Origin: CBDAQV01 sp965199335
GTDB taxonomy: Bacteria > Pseudomonadota > Alphaproteobacteria > CALMVH01
DNA length: 64,000 nt
Assembly: GCA_965199335.1 (NCBI GenBank)
Contig: CBDAQZ010000002.1
Coordinates: 253,120-317,119 of the forward strand
Direction of reading: 5' to 3'
This document shows positions 1 through 8,086 of this stretch, one piece after another. Position numbers and translations under genes: made by a program. The notes below the pieces were generated by a model. It had not been told where the DNA came from, did not search any database, and saw only the letters and a program-made list of their open reading frames with translations. Positions within the stretch are counted from its first letter, which is position 1. Each line of letters opens with the position of its first letter.

Positions 1-468
1 GTTGGCTTCCAGACGAAGCTGAAATACGGCGCGCAGGCGGATGTGCTGCGCATGATACCGGGACTTGAAACTGCCGAGTTCGCGCGCCTTGGCGGCCTGC
101 ATCGCAATACATTCATCAACAGTCCGACTTTGCTGGACACGACCCTGCGTCTTAAGGCCGATCCGCGCCTGCGCTTTGCAGGTCAGATCACGGGATGCGA
201 AGGCTATGTCGAAAGCGCCGCCATCGGGTTGCTGGCGGGACGGTTCGCGGTTGCCGAATGCAAAGGCGAGCTGGTCACCCTGCCGCCTGCCACCACGGCG
301 CTGGGCGCGCTGCTGGGCCACATCACCGGCGGCGCCAATGCAGAAACATATCAGCCGATGAACGTCAATTTCGGCCTGTTTCCCGAGATCGATACCAAGG
401 CCCGCGGCCGAGAAAAGAAGAAGGCCTACACGGCGCGGGCTTTGGTGGACATAGCGGAGTTCGTGTAA
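1..468 (+). CDS. trmFO: TrmFO, folate-dependent tRNA U54 methyltransferase (C-terminal part)
   Basis: The gene is cut by the window edge; 155 codons of the C-terminal end are visible, read in frame from base 1 to the TAA at 466-468. The visible part matches the TrmFO/GidA-like C-terminal region, with VGFQTKLKYG at the start, the segment LGGLHRNTFINSP, then QITGCEGYVESAA and the PMNVNFGLFP stretch. TrmFO transfers a methyl group from methylenetetrahydrofolate to U54 of tRNA to make ribothymidine, using FAD. It converges on the NDUFAF6-like gene with 32 bases between them. In many alphaproteobacteria trmFO lies next to the secDF/squalene-synthase-like block, as here. Nothing looks broken in the visible part. 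Confidence 0.92.
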   Translation, partial: VGFQTKLKYGAQADVLRMIPGLETAEFARLGGLHRNTFINSPTLLDTTLRLKADPRLRFAGQITGCEGYVESAAIGLLAGRFAVAECKGELVTLPPATTALGALLGHITGGANAETYQPMNVNFGLFPEIDTKARGREKKKAYTARALVDIAEFV

Positions 469-500
469 CTTAACACCCATCGTATGTCCGGTGACATGGC

Positions 501-1328
501 TCAGGCCTCTTTCATCGCCCAGGCCCAGGCCAGATCCAACGGCCTTAGCGGCGTCGGCGCGAAATTCTCCGGGCGGAACGGGTCGTAATCCAGCTTCGAC
601 AGTCGCTTGATGTAGCGGCATGCGACGCGGCCCGGCAGGAACGCGGCAATAGCGTAGCGCGGCACATTGGGGTGATTGGCGCGCAGCAGCCGCGCCGCCT
701 CGTGTGCCATCAGCATTGTCACGATCTCGACGCCGAAGGGCCGCGACTTGTGCGGCGCCGACGGCGATATGTTCAGTTTCCGTAGCAGCGTCGACGGCAG
801 GTACGATTTCCCCTGGGAGGCGTGATACGGCACCGAGCGCAGCAAACCGATCAGCGTCACCGCCTCGCCGACGCTGTAGGCAGCGTCCAGCACGGCTGCG
901 TCCTTCACACCCAGCACCAGCGCCGCCGCGCGCATCAGAGCTCCCCCTGTCGATCGTGCATATTGCTTGACAGTGGTATCGGAAACCGGCGGTTCGTCCG
1001 AAAGGTCCAGCTCACGGCCTTCGATCATCTCCTGTATCAGGTCCTGATCGACCGTGCCCGGCAGGATAGGACCGAGGGCTTGCAATACCTGATGGCCGCG
1101 CACCCGTCCCTCGTACAAGTCAGCGATTGCTTCACGCCACCATTGAAGCCTGATCTGACCCATCATCGGTTCGGTCACGGTTTCACGGATACGCGACAGT
1201 TCGATGTTGAAGGCATACAGCGCAAACAGCCCCTCCCGCTTGTCCGCAGGCGCGAACAGGCACGTTAGGAACCGGTCGGGATCGTGGCTCCGGACCTGTT
1301 CGCCGCAGTAGGAAAGACTATGTGTCAC
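501..1328 (-). CDS. Squalene/phytoene synthase-fold protein, NDUFAF6-like
   Basis: A 275-residue protein of the trans-isoprenyl synthase fold. FALYAFNIELSRIRETV followed by GQIRLQWWREAI matches NDUFAF6, the mitochondrial complex I assembly factor, better than true squalene or phytoene synthases. The aspartate-rich DxxxD prenyl-diphosphate motifs are not evident: the first motif position reads FNIELSRIRE and the second region LLRSVPYHASQGKSYLP. It is therefore probably a non-catalytic assembly factor. I chose the GTG at 1326-1328, which follows a GGAAG about 11 bases upstream. A longer open frame runs up to 1556 but would overlap sodB, and its extra residues look non-coding. It is separated from the NDUFAF3-like gene by the plus-strand sodB. 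Confidence 0.8.
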   Translation of the reverse strand: MTHSLSYCGEQVRSHDPDRFLTCLFAPADKREGLFALYAFNIELSRIRETVTEPMMGQIRLQWWREAIADLYEGRVRGHQVLQALGPILPGTVDQDLIQEMIEGRELDLSDEPPVSDTTVKQYARSTGGALMRAAALVLGVKDAAVLDAAYSVGEAVTLIGLLRSVPYHASQGKSYLPSTLLRKLNISPSAPHKSRPFGVEIVTMLMAHEAARLLRANHPNVPRYAIAAFLPGRVACRYIKRLSKLDYDPFRPENFAPTPLRPLDLAWAWAMKEA

Positions 1329-1414
1329 GTGCGAGGGATACTTCCGGGCTTTCAAAGTGTCGGGCCGAAGAGTATCTAGCGGTATCGCGTTAGCAAATCT
1401 TGAAAGGTGACCAA

Positions 1415-2014
1415 ATGGCGTTCGAACTTCCTGCCCTGCCCTATTCCAAGGATGCATTGCAGCCCTATATGTCCGCGGAAACACTGGAGTTTCACCACGG
1501 CAAGCACCATCAGGCCTATGTCGATGCCCTGAACAAGCTGATCCCCGGATCGCCACTGGAAGGCAAGAGCCTGGACGAAATCGTCCAGGAAGCCGCGGGC
1601 AAGACCGAATTGCAGGCGATTTTCAACAATGCGGGCCAGCACTGGAACCACATTCAGTTCTGGAAAATGATGAAGCCGAGCGGCGGCGGTTCGATCCCCG
1701 GTGAGCTCGAGGACCGGATCAACAGCGACTTCGGCAACATCGACAAGTTCAAGGAAGACTTCGTCGCCGGCGGCGTCGGCCAGTTCGGCAGCGGCTGGGT
1801 CTGGCTGGTAAGCGACGGCCATCACCTGTCGATCATGAAGACCGCCAACGGCGACAACCCGCTGGCGCACGGCAAGCACGTCCTGCTGGGCTGCGATGTA
1901 TGGGAACATTCCTACTACATCGACTACCGCAACAAGCGCGCCGATTACCTGAAGGCGTTCCTGTCGAACATGGTGAACTGGGAATACGCGGCCGAGTTGC
2001 TGGCGCAGCACTAG
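1415..2014 (+). CDS. sodB: Superoxide dismutase, Fe/Mn type
   Basis: A 199-residue Fe/Mn superoxide dismutase, cytoplasmic (no signal peptide), converting superoxide to oxygen and peroxide. It has the N-terminal MAFELPALPY, the metal-ligand histidine region LEFHHGKHHQAYV, the second His in NNAGQHWNH, and the C-terminal ligand motif DVWEHSYYIDYRNKR. The AGQHWNH and GSGWVWL segments are more like iron than manganese enzymes, but metal choice cannot be proved by eye. The ATG at 1415 follows the ribosome binding site AAAGGTGA at 1403-1410. The gene sits on the opposite strand between two genes that are neighbours in many relatives, and a REP-like palindrome follows 15 bases after its stop. It may be a local insertion. 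Confidence 0.95.
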   Translation: MAFELPALPYSKDALQPYMSAETLEFHHGKHHQAYVDALNKLIPGSPLEGKSLDEIVQEAAGKTELQAIFNNAGQHWNHIQFWKMMKPSGGGSIPGELEDRINSDFGNIDKFKEDFVAGGVGQFGSGWVWLVSDGHHLSIMKTANGDNPLAHGKHVLLGCDVWEHSYYIDYRNKRADYLKAFLSNMVNWEYAAELLAQH

Positions 2015-2029
2015 GCCTTTTATACAGGT

Positions 2030-2103
2030 GTCATCCCCGCGAAAGCGGGGATCCATCTACAGCATTTGTCGAGCCATGGATACTCGACCAAGTCCGGCGT
2101 GAC
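2030..2103. repeat. REP-like palindromic element, copy 1
   Basis: A 74-base element that begins GTCATCCCCGC and ends GGCGTGAC. Its first half is a perfect hairpin: ATCCCCGC (2033-2040), loop GAAA, GCGGGGAT (2045-2052). It lies between the converging 3' ends of sodB and the NDUFAF3-like gene, so it may also act as a bidirectional terminator. It shares its terminal GTCAT/TGAC bases and the GGATCCAT-like core with the elements at 10776 and 18418. Confidence 0.8.
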
Positions 2104-2115
2104 AATTCAAGGAAA

Positions 2116-2490
2116 CTACCCCGGCAACAACGCCGCTGCCACGCGGCGATCCTCGGACAGCATCACATTGTAGGTGCGACAGGCCGCGCCCGTATCCATC
2201 GCGTCGATCGACAGGCCCATGGCTTTCAGGTCCAGCCGCAGTTTGGACGGGATCAGGCCACCCGTTGCGCCGCAACCCATCAGCACGACCTCAATCGCGG
2301 GATCGCTGGCCAGCAGTGGTTTGAAATCCTCCGCCGCCAGACCAGAGAAATCCTGGACTTTCCACCTGAACACTTCATCCGGGGTGACGAGCACCGGTCC
2401 CAGATAGGCCTGTCCCGCGATACGAAAACCGGCGGGGCCATAGCTCTGGATGACCTGCTTGCCGGCTGCGATCGCGGGGGTGATGTCCAC
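2116..2490 (-). CDS. Mth938-like domain protein (DUF498), NDUFAF3-like
   Basis: A 124-residue protein of the Mth938/DUF498 family, the bacterial relatives of the mitochondrial complex I assembly factor NDUFAF3. Family marks seen are IQSYGPAGFRIAG near residues 14-26, a PxVLMGCGATG-like turn (IEVVLMGCGATGG) and the C-terminal MDTGAACRTYNVMLSEDRRVAAALLP. The start is GTG at 2488-2490, which overlaps the secF stop by one base, so translation is probably coupled to secF. Linkage of this family to secDF is a known alphaproteobacterial feature and is thought to reflect membrane-protein assembly. The enzymatic activity, if any, is unknown. Confidence 0.85.
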   Translation of the reverse strand: MDITPAIAAGKQVIQSYGPAGFRIAGQAYLGPVLVTPDEVFRWKVQDFSGLAAEDFKPLLASDPAIEVVLMGCGATGGLIPSKLRLDLKAMGLSIDAMDTGAACRTYNVMLSEDRRVAAALLPG

Positions 2491-3443
2491 TATTTCTTTG
2501 CCGGTTTGGCCACGACGGGCGGGGCGACGATACCGCTCTTGCGCAGGCGGCCTTCGCCCAGGAACAGCAGGATCGGCGCGGCGATGAAGATCGACGATGT
2601 CGTGCTGACGATGATGCCGAACAGCATGACGATGGCGAACTCTCGCAGATCCTGGGTCGCGATCAGCGCAAGCGGCAGCGCGGACAGGAAGGTGGCGGTC
2701 GACACGCCGATGGTCCGGTTCAGCGTCTCGTTGATCGAAAGGTCGATCAGCTGGCGCAGCGGCATCGATTTGTACTTGCGCAGGTTCTCTCGCATGCGGT
2801 CGTAGACCACGACCTTGTCATTGATCGAATAGCCCATGATGGTAAGGATCGCGGCGATGCTGACCAGGTTGAACTGCATCTGCGTGATCGCGAAGAAGCC
2901 GATGGTCTTGGTCACGTCAAGCAGCAAGGTCACGACCGCGCCGACGCCGAATTCCCATTCGAAGCGGAACCAGATGTAGACCAGCATCGCCCCCAGCGCG
3001 AGGCCGAGCGCCAGCATGCCCTGGCTGAACAGTTCGTCGCTGACGGTGGCGCCGACGGATTCGACGCGCATCACCTTGGCGCCGGGGAAATCGGCCGCCA
3101 GGTCGGCCTTGACCTTGCTCACTGCCTGTTCCTGCGCGTCATCACCGCCGGCCTGGCGCTGCAAGCGGATCAGCACTTCCTCGGGGCTGCCGAATTGCTG
3201 CAACTGCACCGGGCCGACATTCAATTTCTCGACGTCCACGCGCAGGGCCTCGAAGTTCGCAGGTCCTTCGGTACGCAACTCGACCAGGATACCGCCGCGG
3301 AAATCGACGCCGTAGTTCAGTCCGGGATGGAAAAACAGCACGATTGAGGCGATCGAAAGTACCGCCGATGTCAGAAGACCGGCGATGCGGCCCTTCATGA
3401 ACTGGATCTTGGTGTCGTCCGGGACGATGCGAAGTAACGGCAT
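2490..3443 (-). CDS. secF: Protein translocase subunit SecF
   Basis: A 317-residue inner-membrane SecF. With SecD it uses the proton gradient to pull secreted proteins through SecYEG. Seen are the N-terminal membrane segment (about residues 17-38), then NYGVDFRGGILVEL, a periplasmic domain, and a C-terminal block of five membrane segments holding the conserved GYSINDKVVVYDRMREN. The order secD-secF is kept, and the secD stop overlaps the secF start by one base (TAATG). Length and motifs are normal. It is the third gene of the yajC-secD-secF-Mth938 operon on the minus strand. Confidence 0.97.
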   Translation of the reverse strand: MPLLRIVPDDTKIQFMKGRIAGLLTSAVLSIASIVLFFHPGLNYGVDFRGGILVELRTEGPANFEALRVDVEKLNVGPVQLQQFGSPEEVLIRLQRQAGGDDAQEQAVSKVKADLAADFPGAKVMRVESVGATVSDELFSQGMLALGLALGAMLVYIWFRFEWEFGVGAVVTLLLDVTKTIGFFAITQMQFNLVSIAAILTIMGYSINDKVVVYDRMRENLRKYKSMPLRQLIDLSINETLNRTIGVSTATFLSALPLALIATQDLREFAIVMLFGIIVSTTSSIFIAAPILLFLGEGRLRKSGIVAPPVVAKPAKK

Positions 3444-5083
3444 TACATATGCCCCAGCAGGGTTTTGGGTTTGGTCTGGCGCAGCCAGGTGATCATCATC
3501 CAGCGCACCAGAATCATGGCGGTAAACAACGATATGACGATGCCGAAGCTGATGGTCACGGCAAAGCCCTTGACCACGCCGGCGCCAAACATGAACAGGA
3601 TCGCCATCTTGATCAGCGTCGTCAGGTTCGCATCCAGCACCGTGCCGAACGCGCGCTTGTACCCTGACTCAAGCGCGGCGAAGGGCGCGCGGCCCAGTTT
3701 GCTTTCCTCCCGAATGCGCTCGTTGACCAGGATGTTGGCGTCGACCGACATGCCGACGCTCAGCAGCAGGCCGGCGATGCCGGGCAGTGTCAGCGTCGCC
3801 TGGATCAAAGACAACACCGCGATGGTGATGATCAGGTTGAACACCACGGCGATATCCGCGAACAGGCCGAACAGCCCGTAGGACAGGATCATGTAGACCG
3901 CGACCAGGCCAAGCCCGATGGCCGCAGCATAGACGCCCGAACGGATCGAGTCGGCGCCGAGGTCTGGACCGACGCTACGCTCCTCGATGATCTTAAGCGG
4001 CGCCGGCAACGCACCCGCGCGCAACAGGACGGCCAAATCGTTGGCGGTCTGGGCGGTATAGTTTCCGGTGATCTGGCCATGACCGCCCGTAATCGGCTCC
4101 TGGATGTTCGGCGCGCTGATCACCTTGTTGTCCAGCACGATGGCGAACGGCTTGCCGACATTGGCGCTTGTCGTTTCTGCGAACCGGCGCGCGCCGACCG
4201 AGTTGAAGGTGAAGCTGACGACCCACGAGCCGGTCGAGGAATCGGTTGCCGCACGGGCATCGGTCAGGTCGCCGCCCGATACTTCGATCTTCTTGCGCAC
4301 GATGACATTGCGCGGCATGCCGCGCGCCGTAGCGGCATCTTCCTGCAGGATGTCGTCGCCAGGGGGCGCGACGGTCGCGGCGGGATCTGCCTCGGCATCG
4401 ACCAGCTGGAAGTTCATCTTGGCGGTGGTGCCGATGATCGACTTGACGCGGTCGGGGTCCTGAACACCCGGCAGCTGCACCAGGATGCGGTCGTCGCCCT
4501 GCTTGGCGATCTGGGGCTCGGCGACGCCCAGCTGGTCGATACGGCGGCGGACGATCTCGATCGACTGTTCGACCGCGTTCGAGGCCCGTTCCTTGATGGC
4601 GGCGTCGGTAAGCGCCAGCGTGATCGCCGAGCCATCGGGCGAAGCCGTTACCGTGTAAGCTACGGAATCGCTGGCGGAAAGGGCCGGTCTGGAGCCGGAA
4701 ACGAGGGGCTTGCTGCCCTTTACGCCTTCGACCTTGTCCAGCGATTCCAGCGCCGCATTCATCTGGGCGGGATCGCGCAGAACGATATGGATGCCGTCGG
4801 CGCCCGCCGTCAAGCTGGTAAAGCCGACCTTATCGCCGCGCAGCTGGGTTTTGACCGCATCCAGCGTCGTATCCAGCTGTTCCTTGCGCATGGCGTTCAG
4901 GTCTAGCTGCAGCAGCAGATAGGCGCCGCCCTTCAGATCCAGACCCAGATTGATCTGGCTATGCGGCATCCAGCCCGGCCATTTGTCGATTTCGGCCTTG
5001 GGAAACAGATTGGGCAGCGCAAACAGTATGCCGAACAGGCAGACCGCGACCATCGCCGCGATCCGGGAACGCGAGAAATACAT
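3443..5083 (-). CDS. secD: Protein translocase subunit SecD
   Basis: A 546-residue SecD, the larger partner of SecF. It has an N-terminal membrane segment (about residues 8-28), the GLDLKGGAYLLLQLD motif near residue 47, a large periplasmic region with the QLGVAEPQIAKQGDDRILVQLPG segment, and a six-helix C-terminal membrane block with SVGMSVDANILVNERIREE. ATG at 5081-5083 is the start. There is a 70-base gap to yajC upstream, which still fits one transcript. Nothing is missing compared with the family. Confidence 0.97.
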   Translation of the reverse strand: MYFSRSRIAAMVAVCLFGILFALPNLFPKAEIDKWPGWMPHSQINLGLDLKGGAYLLLQLDLNAMRKEQLDTTLDAVKTQLRGDKVGFTSLTAGADGIHIVLRDPAQMNAALESLDKVEGVKGSKPLVSGSRPALSASDSVAYTVTASPDGSAITLALTDAAIKERASNAVEQSIEIVRRRIDQLGVAEPQIAKQGDDRILVQLPGVQDPDRVKSIIGTTAKMNFQLVDAEADPAATVAPPGDDILQEDAATARGMPRNVIVRKKIEVSGGDLTDARAATDSSTGSWVVSFTFNSVGARRFAETTSANVGKPFAIVLDNKVISAPNIQEPITGGHGQITGNYTAQTANDLAVLLRAGALPAPLKIIEERSVGPDLGADSIRSGVYAAAIGLGLVAVYMILSYGLFGLFADIAVVFNLIITIAVLSLIQATLTLPGIAGLLLSVGMSVDANILVNERIREESKLGRAPFAALESGYKRAFGTVLDANLTTLIKMAILFMFGAGVVKGFAVTISFGIVISLFTAMILVRWMMITWLRQTKPKTLLGHM

Positions 5084-5153
5084 TATGTCATGGTCTCATC
5101 AGATATCGGAGCGTGCCGCAATGAAAAGCAGGTTTCCCCGCCCCGGACAAGTC

Positions 5154-5516
5154 CTATGACTTGTCGGCCTTGCCCGGTATCTTCACGGCAGGTTCCGGCA
5201 GGGATGCGCCGTACAATCCGGCTATGTTGGACGTCAGAACGCGCACGCGCACGTTATCCGCAAGATCGAGCACGATTTCCTTGTCATCGATTTTCTGGAC
5301 CTTGCCGATCAGACCGCCGGTAGTAACGACTTCGTCGCCCTTTTTCATGGTCGCGCGCAGGGCGTCCTGGTTCTTCTTCTGCTGATCCATGGGGCGAAAG
5401 ACGATGACGTAGAACACCAGCAGGATCAAAGCGATGGGCAACATCTGGATCAGACCGTCAGCCGAACTCGACGATGTCTGCGTCAATCCTTGCGCGTAGG
5501 CGGAAGATATAAACAT
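5154..5516 (-). CDS. yajC: Preprotein translocase accessory subunit YajC
   Basis: A 120-residue YajC with one membrane helix (about residues 25-43, IALILLVFYVIVF) followed by the typical FRPMDQQKKNQ and the basic cytoplasmic domain with KGDEVVTTGGLIGKV. It associates with SecDF. The start ATG at 5514-5516 has an AAGAGGAGAAG-type ribosome binding site just upstream on the minus strand. It is the first gene of the sec operon. The C-terminal tail after residue 100 is Pro/Lys-rich and not conserved. Confidence 0.95.
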   Translation of the reverse strand: MFISSAYAQGLTQTSSSSADGLIQMLPIALILLVFYVIVFRPMDQQKKNQDALRATMKKGDEVVTTGGLIGKVQKIDDKEIVLDLADNVRVRVLTSNIAGLYGASLPEPAVKIPGKADKS

Positions 5517-5601
5517 CTCTTCTCCTCTTAACGATAGTTGTTTACACTTTGTTAGGCACTAATGACTTGCTTGAGACCGCTTGGCAAGCAAACAATATCG
5601 C

Positions 5602-6417
5602 ATGGAGCATTTGATCCCGATATTGACGCGTATCGCCGAAGCCCTTGAGCGCATCGCCCCTTCCCCACAACCGCAATCCGTCTTGGACGACGGCATGGCA
5701 TGGCGCTGGAACGGTGAGGATGGCCGCTTGATGCCGGTGGCATCGGTATCGCATATAAGCCTCGATCTGCTGAGAGGCATCGATCGCCAGCGCGATATAT
5801 TGCTGCAAAATACAAGACAGTTCGCCGACGGCAAGCCTGCCAACAATGCCTTGTTATGGGGTGCAAAGGGGACTGGCAAAAGTTCGCTGGTAAAAGCCGT
5901 GCATGCCCGGGTCAGCGGCACTCTGGGCCTGATCGAAGTCGCGCGCGACGAGATCGCCACCCTGCCCCGGCTGCTCGACATGCTGCGCGGCAGCGATCGA
6001 CGCTTCCTGATCTTTTGCGACGACCTGTCGTTCGAAGCCGAGGATACGGCGTACAAGGCACTGAAATCGGTTCTGGACGGCGGCATCGAAGGTAGGCCGG
6101 ACAATGTGCTGCTGTACGCTACCTCCAACCGCCGGCATCTCATGGCGCGCGAGATGATCGAAAACGAACGCTCGACCGCGATCAATCCTGCCGAGGCGGT
6201 CGATGAAAAAGTTTCGCTGTCCGATCGGTTCGGCCTGTGGCTTGGTTTCCACAACATGGACCAGGCGACCTATCTGGAAATCGTCGAAGGCTATGCGAAG
6301 GATTTTGGTATTGTGTTGCCCGTCGAGGTCCTGCACGCCAAGGCCAACGAATGGTCGATTACCCGTGGCAGCCGCTCGGGACGCGTGGCATGGCAGTTCG
6401 TGCAGGATCAAAGATAG
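5602..6417 (+). CDS. DUF815 family AAA-type ATPase
   Basis: A 271-residue ATP-binding protein of the DUF815 family. Walker A GAKGTGKSS is at residues 87-95 and a Walker B-like FLIFCDDLSF lies about 45 residues later, followed by a sensor-like ATSNRRH. The C-terminal part, with SLSDRFGLWLGF and SGRVAWQFVQ, is typical of the family. No biochemical role is established. In relatives it lies between the LysM/M23 gene and yajC in the same direction; here it is on the opposite strand to both. I chose ATG at 5602, which gives the family-like opening MEHLIPILTRIAEALERI. An in-frame TTG at 5581 is the alternative, and neither has a strong ribosome binding site. Confidence 0.85.
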   Translation: MEHLIPILTRIAEALERIAPSPQPQSVLDDGMAWRWNGEDGRLMPVASVSHISLDLLRGIDRQRDILLQNTRQFADGKPANNALLWGAKGTGKSSLVKAVHARVSGTLGLIEVARDEIATLPRLLDMLRGSDRRFLIFCDDLSFEAEDTAYKALKSVLDGGIEGRPDNVLLYATSNRRHLMAREMIENERSTAINPAEAVDEKVSLSDRFGLWLGFHNMDQATYLEIVEGYAKDFGIVLPVEVLHAKANEWSITRGSRSGRVAWQFVQDQR

Positions 6418-6500
6418 TTAACAAATCATAAATTGATTGACGTTTCATCTATAACTCATTACTAGCCGGACTATAACAACGTCACAATCGAATACCCAAT

Positions 6501-7124
6501 ATGGTTACTCAGCCAACGCTTGAAGAACTGCTGGCTCTGCCGACCACCCATGGCAAGCGCAACAGTCTAGGGCTGCCGCAGCCCAATCGCAGCGAACTGG
6601 TGCTGACCTCGCTGACCGCTCCGCCGGGATTGACGGTGACAGCGATCGTTGTTCCGTTTCTCGAAAATGGAGACGTGATCCTTTGCAACAGTCGTAAACG
6701 TCAGCGCCTCGAACTTCCGGGCGGCCGCCTCAACCGAGATGAGGGTCCGGAAGAGGCAGGAAAACGCGAGTTGGTGGAAGAGACGGGTTCGATCGTGAGG
6801 ACTGTCATCCCGGTTGGATTCGTCCGGAATATTTTCGAGGGCAAGCGTTCCGCAAGCCCGGAACATCCAATCACGTTCAAACAGTTTTACGCCGGTAGGG
6901 TTGTCGAACAGCGACCGTTCGTGCCGAATAGGGAATGCGATATGCCGGTTATCGTCATGCCGGGCGAATTGCTCGGCCCCGATGCCCCGATAGGGAGGTT
7001 TCAAAGGATAATCTTCAAGGAGGCGCAGCGTAGGATGAGCCTCGCAGCGCCTGCCATCGATGCGCTGTTGGCGCTACGCTTTCCCGCACCGGGCCGAGGC
7101 GTTATTGCGCCTAACGAATTCTGA
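6501..7124 (+). CDS. Nudix hydrolase
   Basis: A 207-residue protein with a perfect Nudix box at residues 75-97: G, five residues, E81, seven residues, R89-E90-L91, then EE at 93-94 and G96. Nudix enzymes cleave nucleoside diphosphates linked to another group and need a divalent metal. The substrate cannot be told from the sequence. The segment before the box (TVTAIVVPFLENGDVILCNSRKRQRLELPGG is the general layout) is normal for the fold. The 83-base gap upstream is AT-rich and has no clear ribosome binding site. It converges on the LysM/LytM gene with 11 bases between stops. It is GC-poorer than the sec genes and may be a lineage-specific addition. Confidence 0.85.
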   Translation: MVTQPTLEELLALPTTHGKRNSLGLPQPNRSELVLTSLTAPPGLTVTAIVVPFLENGDVILCNSRKRQRLELPGGRLNRDEGPEEAGKRELVEETGSIVRTVIPVGFVRNIFEGKRSASPEHPITFKQFYAGRVVEQRPFVPNRECDMPVIVMPGELLGPDAPIGRFQRIIFKEAQRRMSLAAPAIDALLALRFPAPGRGVIAPNEF

Positions 7125-7135
7125 TCCGCTGAACG

Positions 7136-8086
7136 TCAGCTCAGCTTCCCCGTTGGATCGACCGCTTCTTTCCCATGCCGCAACTCGAAATGCAGTTGGG
7201 GGCTGTCGATCGATCCTGTCTGGCCCACGGTACCGACCTGCTGGCCCGCCTTTACTGCCTCCCCTTTCTTGACTGCGATCGAGCCCAGATGGGCGTATGC
7301 CGTGATCCAGCCATCGGCGTGGCGGATCAGGACCAGGTTGCCGAAACCCTTCAGGTCGCTGCCGGCATAGGCCACGGCGCCCTGGGCGGCGGCCTTGACC
7401 GGCGTACCTTCGGCGGCCGCGATATTGATACCGTCGTTATGCAGTCCCCCAGGCTTGGGCCCGAAGGTGGAGACGATCTCGCCCTTTACCGGCCACAGGA
7501 AGCCGGATGCCGGACCGGCCGTATCCGTCGAGGCAGCCGGCGCTGCTGCCTGAGTCGGCGGCGCCAGGGCCACCGGCGAGGAAAGGTCGGTCGGCTTGCC
7601 CGCGACCGGTGGGGTCAGCGGCGTGGCTTGGACGACCGGGCGTGGTGGTGGCGGCGGCACCAGGTCGGCATCATCAGCGCCCGCAACCTGCGGGCCGGGA
7701 TCCTGGCCATGATAATCGGGCAGCACCAGCTGCTGGCCGGACAGGACCTTGTAAGGGGGCGACATGTTGTTGAGCCGCGCTATGCCGCTCTGGCTGATAT
7801 TGAAACGCTGTGCGATCTTCGATAGCGAGTCACCCGATTGCACCGTGTAGACATGAGGCACCGGAACGATCAGGGTTTCGCCCGTGGTCAGTCGGTAGGG
7901 CGGTGACAGCCTGTTCGCATCCACCAATGCATTCAGGCTGACGCCGAGGCGGCGCGCGACATCATCGATCGTCTCACCCTGCTTGACGGAGACGGTCTGC
8001 ATCGCGCCGGGTTCGCGCGGACCGGTATTACCGGCGCAGGCAGCCATGAACAAGGGCAGAGTCAGTAGTGCAAAACGAAATTTCAT
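7136..8086 (-). CDS. LysM-LysM-LytM lipoprotein, NlpD/DipM-like amidase activator
   Basis: A 316-residue envelope protein. A signal peptide ends in the lipobox MAAC (Cys17), so it is a lipoprotein. Two LysM peptidoglycan-binding repeats follow (about residues 30-75 and 78-122), then a Pro-rich linker and a C-terminal LytM/M23 domain (about 195-316). The zinc-binding residues of active M23 enzymes are degenerate: the usual HxxxD reads GLHNDGINIA, with Asn for Asp, and the usual HxH reads QLHFELR. This matches NlpD/EnvC/DipM proteins, which activate cell-wall amidases at division rather than cut peptidoglycan. It overlaps pcm by four bases (ATGA) and closes the serS-surE-pcm operon. Confidence 0.88.
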   Translation of the reverse strand: MKFRFALLTLPLFMAACAGNTGPREPGAMQTVSVKQGETIDDVARRLGVSLNALVDANRLSPPYRLTTGETLIVPVPHVYTVQSGDSLSKIAQRFNISQSGIARLNNMSPPYKVLSGQQLVLPDYHGQDPGPQVAGADDADLVPPPPPRPVVQATPLTPPVAGKPTDLSSPVALAPPTQAAAPAASTDTAGPASGFLWPVKGEIVSTFGPKPGGLHNDGINIAAAEGTPVKAAAQGAVAYAGSDLKGFGNLVLIRHADGWITAYAHLGSIAVKKGEAVKAGQQVGTVGQTGSIDSPQLHFELRHGKEAVDPTGKLS

